DNA of 64,000 nt from the NCBI GenBank assembly GCA_963758555.1, contig CAVWVW010000003.1, positions 1,364,001 through 1,428,000 of the forward strand, read 5' to 3'. The translations under genes were made by a program, and so were the position numbers. Source of the DNA: CAIUMH01 sp963758555 (GTDB taxonomy: Bacteria > Actinomycetota > Acidimicrobiia > Acidimicrobiales > RAAP-2). The notes under the pieces were generated by a model. It ran no database searches, had not been told where the DNA came from, and saw only the letters and a program-made list of their open reading frames with translations. Below are positions 1 to 10,526 of this stretch, in pieces; the first letter of the stretch is position 1, and each line of letters begins with the position of its first letter.

Positions 1-44
1 CCGAGACCATCCGCGCTGATTACGCGTCACGCGCCAGCCGCTAG
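1..44 (+). CDS. 3' end of an upstream gene (partial)
   Basis: A reading frame open from the window edge ends in TAG at 42-44, one base before the GTG of the ABC exporter gene. Only 13 codons are visible, rich in Arg and Ala, so no function can be assigned. The close junction suggests it may be the last part of a gene in the same transcription unit, but so short a frame can be open by chance. Confidence 0.3.
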   Translation, partial: ETIRADYASRASR

Positions 45-1873
45 GTGACCACCAGCGAGACCCGAGCACCGGGCGAGGTTCGCCCCGAGCCGCCCCGATC
101 CCCCTACCCGGGGCCCGCCTCCTCGATCGATCCCGATACGACGCGCCCGTGGTGGCGGCGGATCCTGCCGCTCATCGGCTCACATCGCTGGGCCTTCGGC
201 ACGGCCCTCGTGCTCTCCTTCCTGAGCCTCATCCTCCAGGTGCTCGTCCCGAACCTCCTCAACCACGCCATCGACGCCCTCAGCACCGATCACGGCAAGT
301 CGCTCGATCGCTACGTCGCCGAGGTCGTGGTCCTGGGGGTCCTGGCGGGGATCACCGGCTTCGGCTCTCGCTACCTCCTCTTCCGCACGGCCTATGACTT
401 CGAGTTCGACCTGCGCGACCTGATCTTCCAGCACCTGACCAAGCTCTCGGCGTCCTTCTACGACCGCACCCAGTCGGGCCAGCTGATCTCGCGTGCGAAC
501 TCTGACATCCGCTCGGTCCAGATGTACGCCACGTTCGCTCCCCAGATCATGATCCAGTGCGCCATCGGGGTCATCGCCTTCGCCTTCATGCTGTCGATCG
601 ACGTGCCCTTGGCGCTCATCGCGCTCAGCACCATGCCGATCCTCCTGTGGGTGGGCATCCGCATGCGCAAGGTGATGTTCCCCGTCTCGTGGATCATCCA
701 AGCTCGCTTGGCCGAGGTGGCCACCATCGTCGACGAGAACATCAACGGCGTGCGCGTGGTCAAGTCCTTCAACCAAGAGACCTCCCAGGTCCGCGATCTC
801 GACGACGCCTCTGCCGGGGTGGCGTGGGCCTATGAGCAGGACGCCGATCTGAGGGCCCGCTACACCCCGGTGCTCCAGAACCTGCCCCAGGTGAGCCTGG
901 CCCTCGTCTTGGGCTTCGGCGGTGCGATGGTCATCAACGGCCACCTCCAGATCGGTGCGATCCTCGCCTTCAACGCCTATTTGCTCATGCTCCAGGCCCC
1001 GTTCATGATGCTCGGGATGCTGGTGATGATGTCCCAGCGGGCCTCGGCGTCGGCGAGCCGGATCTTCGAGATCTTGGACGAGCGACCGAGCATCACCGAC
1101 GCTCCCGATGCCACGGACCTGGTCGTCACCCAGGGCCACGTGCGCTTCGACCACGTCAGCTTCGGGTACCAGGGTGGCCCTGAGATCATCCATCGCCTGG
1201 ATCTCGACCTCGAGCCCGGCGAGACGGTGGCCCTGGTGGGCAGGACCGGCTCGGGCAAGTCCACCCTGGCCCGCCTGCTGCTGCGGCTCTACGACGTCGA
1301 CGGCGGGTCGATCAGCATCGACGGGGTGGACGTCCGCTCGGTCACCCTGGAGTCGCTGCGCGACGGGGTCGGCGTGGTGCTCGACGAGCCCTTCTTGTTC
1401 TCGGCCACCGCGGCGGAGAACATCGCCTACGGCCGCCCGGACGCCTCCCGTGCAGACATCATCGCGGCGGCCACGGCAGCCAACGCCGACGGCTTCATCA
1501 GAGAGCTGAGCGATGGCTACGACTCGGTGATCGGCGAGCGCGGCTACACGCTCTCTGGCGGGCAGCGCCAGCGGATCGCCATCGCGCGAGCCCTGCTCGT
1601 CAACCCCCCCGTGCTGCTCTTGGACGACGCCACCTCGGCGATCGACGTCCACGTGGAGAACGAGATCCACGAGGCGCTGGCCCACCTGCTCGAGCGCCGC
1701 ACGACGCTGGTCATCGCCCACCGGCTCTCGACGATCTCGCTGGCCGATCGGGTCGTCCTCTTAGACGAGGGCTCGATCGTGGCCACCGGCACGCACGCGT
1801 GGCTGCTCGCCAACGAGCCTCGCTACGCCGCAGTCCTCGCCCAGGGCAGCGACCCGGTCGAGGGAGCGCTCTC

Positions 1874-1877
<4 letters not shown>
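45..1877 (+). CDS. ABC exporter half-transporter, subunit with degenerate ATP site
   Basis: This 610-residue protein has an N-terminal six-helix exporter membrane domain (about residues 40-330) and a C-terminal ATPase domain. Walker A (GRTGSGKS) is near residue 398, a canonical signature LSGGQ near 502 and an H-loop His in IAHRLS. Two catalytic positions are altered. Walker B reads LLLDDATSAID, with Asp in place of the catalytic Glu, and the Q-loop region reads VVLDEP instead of VVPQEP. This is the pattern of the degenerate subunit in heterodimeric exporters such as TM287/288 or BmrCD. The stop overlaps the start of the next ABC gene (ATGATG), so the two are almost certainly co-translated as a heterodimer. 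The substrate cannot be read from the sequence; drugs or lipids are usual for the family. Confidence 0.9.
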
Positions 1878-3790
<1,913 letters not shown>

Positions 3791-3814
3791 GGCACCGAGC
3801 CCTCGCCGCGGGCG

Positions 3815-4711
3815 TCAGCCAGCGCTCGCCTCAGGCACCGTGGCCTCCGCAGGCGGTGTCCGCTCGGCGGGCGGCGCGCCGGTCTCGGCGATCATCGGCG
3901 AGGTGGCCAACCGCCAGGCACCGGCGCACATCACCAAGAGCCCGATGACCTCCAGGGTGACCGCCACCGGTCCGTGGTTGATCTTGTCGTTGAAGACCAC
4001 GACGCCGAGGGTCACGCTCAAGAGGGGGTCGACGACGACCATCGACGCCCGTGAGGCGGCGATGTGACCAGCTCGGAGGGCGTGCTCGAAGAACAAGAAG
4101 CCCGAGATCCCCGCGAGCGCCAGACCCAAGAGCGCAGGCTGGGTGAGGATCGAGGTGATCGGCACCCCGGCGACGATCTGGGTCATCGCCGCTTGGTAGG
4201 CGAAGCACGTGGCCGCTGCCGCGCCGAGCAGCGCGGCGCGCATCCAGGCCTTGGAGAAGTGGGCGAAGCCCCAGAACCCGCCGACCAGGGCGATCGCACC
4301 CAAGGTGATGACGATGGCCCAGTGCTGGCTGATGGTCGTCTGGGTGCCGGTGGAGTCAGCGGTGACCAGGAAGATCACGAGACCCGTCACGATCCCCGCG
4401 GCACCGAGCCACTCAAGGCGACCAGGATGCTGCTTGTGGGTGACCACGATGATCGCCAAGATGAACAGCAGCTCGGTCGTCACCACCGGCTGGACCTGCG
4501 TCAGGTTGCCGACGCGCAGTGCAAGGTACTGGAAGACCGGGGCCCCGACCAGGACCACGAGGCCCAGCCACCACATAGGGCGCCGGACCGCCGCGAGGAG
4601 GAGGCGGAAGCCCTTGGACTCGGCGTCGCTGAAGGTGTCGATCTCTCGGTCTTGGAACGCAGCACCGAGCGCCGCGGTGAACGCCGCGCAGAGGGCGAGG
4701 AAGTACGGCAC
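3815..4711 (-). CDS. DMT (EamA-like) family membrane permease
   Basis: The 298-residue hydrophobic protein begins at GTG 4711 and has about nine to ten predicted membrane segments in the two-fold repeat arrangement of drug/metabolite transporters. It starts with a small hydrophobic helix followed by an acidic loop (QDREID). The C-terminal 25 residues are hydrophilic and rich in Pro, Glu and Ala. It converges on the ABC exporter, with 24 bases between the stops. Substrate unknown; amino acid or metabolite efflux is typical of the superfamily. Confidence 0.75.
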   Translation of the reverse strand: MPYFLALCAAFTAALGAAFQDREIDTFSDAESKGFRLLLAAVRRPMWWLGLVVLVGAPVFQYLALRVGNLTQVQPVVTTELLFILAIIVVTHKQHPGRLEWLGAAGIVTGLVIFLVTADSTGTQTTISQHWAIVITLGAIALVGGFWGFAHFSKAWMRAALLGAAAATCFAYQAAMTQIVAGVPITSILTQPALLGLALAGISGFLFFEHALRAGHIAASRASMVVVDPLLSVTLGVVVFNDKINHGPVAVTLEVIGLLVMCAGAWRLATSPMIAETGAPPAERTPPAEATVPEASAG

Positions 4712-4755
4712 CCTCTCGTTCTACCCCACCGATCAGACGGTCGACACCCTCGGGC

Positions 4756-5805
4756 TCAGCTGGCGAGGGCTTTGATCGCCTCGATGAGATCCACGGCTCG
4801 CTGGTCGCCCAGCGGAGCGGGGGCCACCTGGAGGTGGGTGACGCCGGCCTCGGCGTAGGCAGCGACGCGCTCTGCCACCCAGCTCTTCGGTCCGCACAGG
4901 GAGGTGAGCTCCAAGAACTCGTCGGGGATCAGCGCCGCCGCCTCGGCCTTCTTGCCTTCGAGGTAGAGGTCCTGGATCTCGGCCGCCTCCTTCTCGAAGC
5001 CATAGCGGACGAAGACGTCGTTGTAGAAGTTGCGACCCTTGGCGCCCATGCCCCCCACGTAGAGGGCGATCATCGGTCGAGCCAGATCACGCAGCGCCCG
5101 GACCTCCTCCCCCTCACCGATGGCCAGCATCCCGCCGGCGGTGATCTGCAGCTCGCCGAGCGAGGCGTCGCGCTTGGCTGCCCCGGCGGCGAGCGCTCGG
5201 CCCCAGACCTTCTCCGCCCGCTCGGGGTAGAAGAGGTGCGGCATCCAGCCCTGGGCCACCTCGGCGGTCAGCTCGACGTTCTTCTCCCCGAGCGCCGCGA
5301 TCCAGACGGGGATCGAGGGCCGCACCGGGTGCGAGATGATCTTGAGCGCCTTGCCGAGCCCGGTGCCCTGGCCTTCGGGGAGCGGGAGCTGGAAGTACTT
5401 GCCGTCATAGCTCAGCGGCTCCGCTCGCTCCCAGACCTTTCGGCAGATCTCGATGATCTCTCGGGTCCGGCCGAGCGGTGCCTCGTAGGGGATCCCGTGG
5501 AAGCCCTCGATCACCTGAGGCCCCGAGGCGCCGAGGCCCAGGTGGAAGCGGCCGTCGCTCAGCGCGTCGATCCCGGCGGCCGTCATGGCCACCAAGGTCG
5601 GCGTCCTCGAGTAGATCGGCAGGATGCCCGAGCCGATCTCGACCGAGTCGGTCAGCGCCGCCAGATACCCCATCAGGCTGGGCCCGTCGAAGCCATAGGC
5701 CTCAGGCACCCAGACGAGGTCGAGCCCCGCGTGCTCCATCTCGGCGACGCTGGCCGCCGACTCCTTGAAGCCGCCGGCGTAGGACAGGACGGTGCTGATC
5801 TTCAT
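4756..5805 (-). CDS. LLM-class F420-dependent oxidoreductase
   Basis: 349 residues with the TIM-barrel layout of bacterial luciferase-like monooxygenases. Visible family motifs are an early WVPEAYG block, SDGRFHLGLGASGPQ near residues 85-100 and a C-terminal segment placing Gly-Val-Thr-His before the last helix. The N-terminal MKISTVLSYAGGF matches F420-binding actinobacterial enzymes rather than FMN luciferases. The ATG at 5805 has GAGGAG nine bases upstream. It lies divergent from the rhodanese gene. The substrate is not predictable. Confidence 0.85.
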   Translation of the reverse strand: MKISTVLSYAGGFKESAASVAEMEHAGLDLVWVPEAYGFDGPSLMGYLAALTDSVEIGSGILPIYSRTPTLVAMTAAGIDALSDGRFHLGLGASGPQVIEGFHGIPYEAPLGRTREIIEICRKVWERAEPLSYDGKYFQLPLPEGQGTGLGKALKIISHPVRPSIPVWIAALGEKNVELTAEVAQGWMPHLFYPERAEKVWGRALAAGAAKRDASLGELQITAGGMLAIGEGEEVRALRDLARPMIALYVGGMGAKGRNFYNDVFVRYGFEKEAAEIQDLYLEGKKAEAAALIPDEFLELTSLCGPKSWVAERVAAYAEAGVTHLQVAPAPLGDQRAVDLIEAIKALAS

Positions 5806-5921
5806 CCGATGTGGCTCCTCTGCTCAGTCACGAGCAGCGTAGTGACTCTGCTCGCCTGGCCCCGGCTCCGAGGCACCGCGGGCACCAGCCGCGCCGTCTC
5901 GTTCCGTGGCACGATGAGGCC

Positions 5922-6266
5922 ATGTCGCAACCCATCGCCCAGATCGAGCCCCTCGACGCCGCCGCACGCCTCGCCCAGGGAGGTGTCGTGCTCTTGGACG
6001 TGCGGACCGAAGAGGAGTTCGCCGCTGGCCACGCTCCGCTCGCCCAGCTCCTGCCCGTCCATGAGCTGGCGGGCCGCGTCGATGAGCTCGACGCCTCGAT
6101 CCCGGTGATCGCCATCTGCCGCTCAGGGATGCGCTCTCAGTCAGCGGCCGAGCTCTTGGCCGAGCAGGGCTTCGACGTCGTGAACCTCGCTGGGGGGTCA
6201 CTTGCCTGGGAGGCAGCCGGGCTGGAGCTCATCGCCCAGGACGGCACGCCAGGCCAGGTGGCGTGA
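5922..6266 (+). CDS. Rhodanese-like sulfurtransferase domain protein
   Basis: This is a single rhodanese domain of 114 residues. The active-site loop is ICRSGMRS with the catalytic Cys at residue 66, and the CH2A-like DVRTEEEFAAGH motif is at 26-37. The ATG at 5922 was chosen because the domain starts directly after it; an upstream extension would be Arg/His-rich and unlike the family. Its stop overlaps the GTG of the next gene (GTGA), so the two are likely co-translated. The role is probably sulfur transfer or a persulfide carrier; no partner identifies the pathway. Confidence 0.85.
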   Translation: MSQPIAQIEPLDAAARLAQGGVVLLDVRTEEEFAAGHAPLAQLLPVHELAGRVDELDASIPVIAICRSGMRSQSAAELLAEQGFDVVNLAGGSLAWEAAGLELIAQDGTPGQVA

Positions 6267-6685
6267 CCGACCGAGCGCCCACGAGGCGCTCGGAGGACCA
6301 CCGGCTGACCGAGCTGCTCGCCGCCCTCGACGCGAAGAGGAGGCCGGGGACCTACACGCTGCTCGCAGCAGACCCTCGCTTCGGCGCCGAGGAGATCGAA
6401 GCGCTGATCCGAGAGGACGAGGGTGTGAGCGTGGTGGTCTCGATCCACGCAGCAGAGCGCCTGGGCACAGCCGTCGGCTTTCGCGCCGCCTGGCTCACCT
6501 TGGGGGTGACGAGCGACGTCCGCGACGTCGGGCTCACCGCAGCGGTCTCTTCAGCGTTGGCCCGAGCATCCATCCCTTGCAACGTGCTGGCCGGTCTGCA
6601 CCACGACCACCTGCTCGTCCCCGACGAGGACGCGGCGCAGGCCTTGGCGATCCTTGACGACCTGCGGAGCAGCGCGGCGAGCTGA
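6263..6685 (+). CDS. ACT-like domain protein (DUF2241-type)
   Basis: The 140-residue protein starts with the GTG that overlaps the rhodanese stop. Its middle and C-terminal segments follow the two-part ACT-like fold of small regulatory proteins: a WLTLGV strand, then a helix with LTAAVSSALARASIPCN, then HHDHLLVP. The fold usually binds a small ligand, often an amino acid, but no enzyme domain is attached. Coupling to the rhodanese is the only functional hint. Confidence 0.6.
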   Translation: MTDRAPTRRSEDHRLTELLAALDAKRRPGTYTLLAADPRFGAEEIEALIREDEGVSVVVSIHAAERLGTAVGFRAAWLTLGVTSDVRDVGLTAAVSSALARASIPCNVLAGLHHDHLLVPDEDAAQALAILDDLRSSAAS

Positions 6686-6699
6686 GAGAACGCGCGTCG

Positions 6700-7650
6700 G
6701 TGTCGCTGGACGAGACCGTTGGGCTCATGACCAGCACGGCACACACACCCGGCACCACGACGGAACGAGCCCGGCTCCTCGACCAGCTCGCCCACGAGGT
6801 CGTGGCCCTTCGACGGGGCGAGGCCTGGCAGCGCTACTTGAAGGTCCAGGCGCGCTTCCATCGCTACAGCCCGCGCAACGTGCTGCTCATCGCGCTCCAG
6901 CGGCCCGAGGCCACGTCGGTGGCGGGCTTTCGGACCTGGGCCTCGCTCGGTCGCCAGGTCAGGCGTGGCGAGCGGGCGCTGAGCATCCTGGCCCCCATGG
7001 TGCGCCGGAGCGAAGGCGACGAGGAGCTCTTGGTGATGGGCTTTCGCTGGGTCAGCGTCTTTGACGTCGCCCAGACCGTCGGCGAACCGCTCCCGACGCC
7101 GGTGTCCCTCTTGGAGGGCGCAGAGCCCCGCGCCCTTCGAGCCTCGCTCGAGCGGGCAGCCAGGACCGCTGGCTTCGAGGTGGTGCTCGACGAGCTCCCC
7201 GCCGGGGTGAACGGCGAGTGCCGGTGGTCAAGCGCCACCATCGCCCTGTCCGCGGTCACAGCACCGCTCCAGCAGGCCAAGACCCTGGCCCACGAGCTCG
7301 GCCACGCCCTCCTCCATCGCCATGAGCCGGATCGGGCTCGAGCTGAGATCGAAGCAGAGTCCGTCGCCTTCGTGGTCCTCGCCGCCCACGGAGCCGACGC
7401 CACCCCCTACAGCGCCGGGTACCTGGCGTCCTGGCTCGGAGACGACGGCGATCCGACCTTGGCCATCCGTCGCTCCCTCGATGCCATCCAGCGCGCCTCG
7501 AGCGAGATCCTCAGCGCCATGGAGGAGCCCACCGACGAACCCAGCGCGTCGTCGCACCCCTCACTCCATCGGATGGCGAGCGAGGCGCGGCCGTTCCAGA
7601 TGCTCTCAGCCGAAGACGAGGGGCAGCGACGAGAACTGTCGGAGCCCTGA
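6700..7650 (+). CDS. ArdC-N-like / ImmA-IrrE-type zinc metalloprotease
   Basis: 316 residues. The N-terminal part (about 20-120) contains the RFHRYSPRNVLLI segment typical of ArdC-type single-strand DNA-binding domains. The C-terminal part has a zinc protease motif HELGH (around 198) followed by an EIEAES segment carrying the third-ligand Glu, as in ImmA/IrrE peptidases. This domain pair is common on plasmids and in stress or anti-restriction proteins, but here it sits among metabolic genes. GTG 6700 is used; ATG 6727 is an alternative. The last 45 bases overlap the 3' end of the convergent P450 gene. Confidence 0.75.
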   Translation: MSLDETVGLMTSTAHTPGTTTERARLLDQLAHEVVALRRGEAWQRYLKVQARFHRYSPRNVLLIALQRPEATSVAGFRTWASLGRQVRRGERALSILAPMVRRSEGDEELLVMGFRWVSVFDVAQTVGEPLPTPVSLLEGAEPRALRASLERAARTAGFEVVLDELPAGVNGECRWSSATIALSAVTAPLQQAKTLAHELGHALLHRHEPDRARAEIEAESVAFVVLAAHGADATPYSAGYLASWLGDDGDPTLAIRRSLDAIQRASSEILSAMEEPTDEPSASSHPSLHRMASEARPFQMLSAEDEGQRRELSEP

Positions 7651-8781
7651 GGAGACCGTGAACTCGGCGTCGGGGGCGATGGCGTAGTCAGGGATCCGCC
7701 GGTGCCACTCTCGCAGCACGATGCGCAGCTCCAGGCGAGCCAGGTGCGAGCCCAGGCAGCGATGCACGCCACCGCCGAAGGCGAAGTGCTTGGGGTTCCG
7801 GGAGAAGTCCACCTCATCGGCGCGCTCGTAGGCGGCGGGGTCCGTATTGGCTGAGCCGATCGACACCCCCACCGAGGTCCCCTTGGCGATCGGGCAACCA
7901 GCGACCACCGTGTCCTCGGCGGCGACGCGGGCCACGCCGGTCACCGGGGTCTCCCACCGGAGCATCTCTTCGACCGCGGCAGGGATGATCGACGGGTCGT
8001 CGGTGAGCTGGCGGCGGTGCTCGGGGTGCTCGGCCAAGAAAGCGAAGAAGCACTCGAGGGTGTCGGTGACGGTGTCGAGCCCGGCGATGATGAACAAGAA
8101 GCAGATCCCGACGATCTCCTCGTCGCTCAGGCGGACGCCGTCGAACTCAGCCGCGAGGAAGCTGCTCAGCAGATCGTCGCGTGGGTGGGCCTTGCGATCC
8201 GCGAGGGCGGCGTAGAAGTACGACTCGATCTGCGCAGACGCCGCCATCATGCCGACCTTCATCTCGTCGAAGTCCTCCCCCTCGGGGTGGAGGATCCCGT
8301 CCTTCATGGCGATGAACATGTCGAGCTCCGAGGCGGGCAGGTCCAACAAGCGCAAGAAGACCTGCGAGGGCAGCGGCACCGAGATCGCCGAGGTGAACTC
8401 ACAGGAGCCCTCGTCGATGACCTGATCGATGAGCTCGTTGACCATGGCGGTGATGGCCTCTTCTAAGAGGTTCATCTTCTTCGGGGCGAAGATCGGATCG
8501 AGGAGGCGCCGGTACTTGACGTGCTCAGGCGGGTCGATCTGGAGCGGGATGAGCGCCACGGTCTGGCCGAGGTCCACGGCCTCCATGGACGAGGAGAAGA
8601 TCGCTGGGTTCTGGAGAGCGAACTCCACGGTCTCCTTCGTCACCATCTGGGTGCCGCCGAAAGGTCCGGGCACCACCGAGCCGGTGGCCCGAGCCAGCGC
8701 ATAGTGCGCCTGCGGGCAGCGCCCGGCGTTGGGCTCGAAGATCACGTGCGGATCGAAGACCGCTGCTGGCTCTGACATCAT
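7606..8781 (-). CDS. Cytochrome P450
   Basis: 391 residues with the bacterial P450 landmarks. These are an I-helix IAGLDTVTDT giving the acid-alcohol pair, ExxR in EEMLR, and the heme-binding loop FGGGVHRCLG with the proximal Cys. It starts at ATGATG (8781/8778) behind an AAGGGGGG ribosome site. It lies directly downstream of an Ltp-like thiolase and DUF35 gene on the same strand, which suggests oxidation of a lipid or isoprenoid acyl substrate. No redox partner is adjacent; a 3Fe-4S ferredoxin lies at 21.2 kb. The 3' end overlaps the convergent metalloprotease gene by 45 bases. Confidence 0.92.
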   Translation of the reverse strand: MMSEPAAVFDPHVIFEPNAGRCPQAHYALARATGSVVPGPFGGTQMVTKETVEFALQNPAIFSSSMEAVDLGQTVALIPLQIDPPEHVKYRRLLDPIFAPKKMNLLEEAITAMVNELIDQVIDEGSCEFTSAISVPLPSQVFLRLLDLPASELDMFIAMKDGILHPEGEDFDEMKVGMMAASAQIESYFYAALADRKAHPRDDLLSSFLAAEFDGVRLSDEEIVGICFLFIIAGLDTVTDTLECFFAFLAEHPEHRRQLTDDPSIIPAAVEEMLRWETPVTGVARVAAEDTVVAGCPIAKGTSVGVSIGSANTDPAAYERADEVDFSRNPKHFAFGGGVHRCLGSHLARLELRIVLREWHRRIPDYAIAPDAEFTVSSGLRQFSSLPLVFG

Positions 8782-8867
8782 GCCCCCCCTTGATCGAGCG
8801 CCGGGCGCTCCTCCGACACGGTAGCGGGAGGCGGATCGAGGTGCCCCGCGCCCGAGCGGCGAAGGGC

Positions 8868-10013
8868 TCAGGTCGAGACGATGGCCACGCCCGCGGTGCC
8901 TGGTGCGCCGTAGAGCTGGCTGTAGCCCACCTTGGGTGCATGGGGCACCTGGCGAGCGCCGGCGTCGCCTCGGAGCTGGAGGACCAGCTCGTGGACCTGG
9001 CGGAGCCCCGAGGCCCCGATGGGCTCGCCGTTGGCGATGAGGCCTCCGTCGGTGTTCACCGGCAGCGAGCCGCCGATCTCGGTGGCGCCGCTGGCCAAGA
9101 GCTGCTCCTGCTCGCCGTCCTTGCAGAAGCCGTTCTCTGCCATGTGGATGATCTCGGCCCCGGCGTCGGTGTCTTGGAGCTGGATCACGTCGACGTCGTC
9201 GGGTCCGAGGCCAGCCATCTCGTAGGCGGCCTTCGACGCGTCGATCGTCGGCGCGTCGGCGCGCTCCAAGGGGAGCCACGGGCTGTGGACCTCGAAGGCC
9301 CCGAAGCGACGGGTCCGCACGACGGAGGCTCGCAGGTAGATCGGCCGGTCGGTGTAGCGATGGGCCACGTCGGCGTGGCAGAGCACGAGGGCGGCCGCTC
9401 CCTCGTCGGGCGAGCAGAACATGTACTGGGTGAGCGGGTCGTTGACCATGGGCGAGGCCAGGATCTCCTCGACGCTGAGCTCCTTGCGCCGGAAGGCGTC
9501 CGGGTTGAGCGCCCCGTTGCGGTAGCTCTTGGCTGCCGCGCGGGCCAAGGTCTCGGGCGAGATGCCGTGGTCGTGCATGTAGCGCTGGATCTTCATGGCG
9601 AAGAACTTGGGCGTGAGGAACAGCCCTGTCTCGCCGTACCAGCTCGGCAGGCCGTAGGAGACCGGGTCCGCGGCGAAGGCCCCCGGCAGGTGCTTGTCCA
9701 TCCCGACCGCCACACCCAGCTCGTGCTCGCCCAGCCGGATGGTGTTCGCCGCCATCGTCAGCGCGCTCGCCGCGGTGGCGCAGCCGTTGTAGACGTCGGT
9801 GAACGAGATGCCGGTGAGGCCGAGGAAGTTGACGACCGAGTCCGGGTTGTCGACCTCGTAGCTGCCGCCGAAGGCGAACTGGATGTCCGACCACTCGACG
9901 CCCGCGTCTCCGAGTGCAGCGCGCACCGCGGCGGCGCCCATCTCGACCGCTGACTTGCCGGGGAAGCGCCCGAAGGGGTGCATCCCGATGCCGATGATGG
10001 CGACGTCGTCCAT
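8868..10013 (-). CDS. Thiolase-superfamily / lipid-transfer (Ltp-like) protein
   Basis: 381 residues with the thiolase fold and the nucleophile-position Cys78 in YNGCATAAS. The canonical GHP and C-terminal CxGGG motifs are missing. Instead it has the GEPIGASGLRQVHEL block and a GYSQLYG ending typical of SCP-x/Ltp thiolase-like proteins. The next gene upstream, four bases away, encodes a DUF35 OB-fold protein. Ltp2-type proteins work with DUF35 partners as retro-aldolases in steroid side-chain degradation, so an acyl-CoA aldolase or thiolase role is the best inference. Confidence 0.85.
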   Translation of the reverse strand: MDDVAIIGIGMHPFGRFPGKSAVEMGAAAVRAALGDAGVEWSDIQFAFGGSYEVDNPDSVVNFLGLTGISFTDVYNGCATAASALTMAANTIRLGEHELGVAVGMDKHLPGAFAADPVSYGLPSWYGETGLFLTPKFFAMKIQRYMHDHGISPETLARAAAKSYRNGALNPDAFRRKELSVEEILASPMVNDPLTQYMFCSPDEGAAALVLCHADVAHRYTDRPIYLRASVVRTRRFGAFEVHSPWLPLERADAPTIDASKAAYEMAGLGPDDVDVIQLQDTDAGAEIIHMAENGFCKDGEQEQLLASGATEIGGSLPVNTDGGLIANGEPIGASGLRQVHELVLQLRGDAGARQVPHAPKVGYSQLYGAPGTAGVAIVST

Positions 10014-10017
10014 GGCC

Positions 10018-10446
10018 CTACTCCCCCGTCCCGGGTGCGAAGGCGTAGGTCACGACCTCGGTGCCGTCGGCGTCGGTGGCGAAGGGCACCACGGTCAGCG
10101 TCATGGGCATGCCGATCTCGAGCTCCTCGTCCTCACCGACGACGAGGCGTGCCTCCACGCGACCTTCGGGCAGCTCGACGTAGCCCACGCCGTAGCCCAC
10201 GAAGTCCTTGGCCGACTCGGTGCCGAGGTACGGCGGGTTCTTCGGCTGGAACCGCTGGCGCGTCCAGGTCCACAGGGTGCCGCTTCGAGACAGCGTCGTG
10301 TCAGACACCGCGGTCTTGCCGCAGCGACCGCAGGAATCCTGGCGTGGGAACGTCACCTGGCCGCAGGCGTCGCACTTGGTGGCGAGCAGCGCCGGATGCT
10401 CCGACGGCCACTCGAACAGATCCTCGCTGACGCTGCGCTGGCCCAC
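10018..10446 (-). CDS. DUF35 OB-fold protein with zinc ribbon (thiolase partner)
   Basis: 142 residues. An N-terminal zinc ribbon with two CxxC pairs (CDACGQ and CGRCGK, about 12 residues apart) is followed by an OB-fold, the layout of DUF35/ChsH2-type acyl-CoA-binding partners. GTG 10446 has GAGGAG at good spacing and is preferred over TTG 10464. It is placed immediately before the Ltp-like thiolase and is expected to form a heteromeric complex with it, supplying the acyl-CoA binding surface. Confidence 0.85.
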   Translation of the reverse strand: MGQRSVSEDLFEWPSEHPALLATKCDACGQVTFPRQDSCGRCGKTAVSDTTLSRSGTLWTWTRQRFQPKNPPYLGTESAKDFVGYGVGYVELPEGRVEARLVVGEDEELEIGMPMTLTVVPFATDADGTEVVTYAFAPGTGE

Positions 10447-10526
10447 GGTGCTCCTCGCTCTCAACTCGTGATGACCTGAGAGTAGCGGTCCTCGTTCGGG
10501 GACGACCAGCCGCCAGCGAGAAGGCG

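Noticed and set aside
180..1721. Long open frame on the minus strand under the first ABC gene
   Set aside because: Shadow of the real gene in GC-rich DNA; no domain, His/Asp/Arg-rich composition, no ribosome site.
4834..6108. Plus-strand frame covering the LLM gene and start of the rhodanese
   Set aside because: It is antisense to a clear LLM enzyme and out of frame with the rhodanese.
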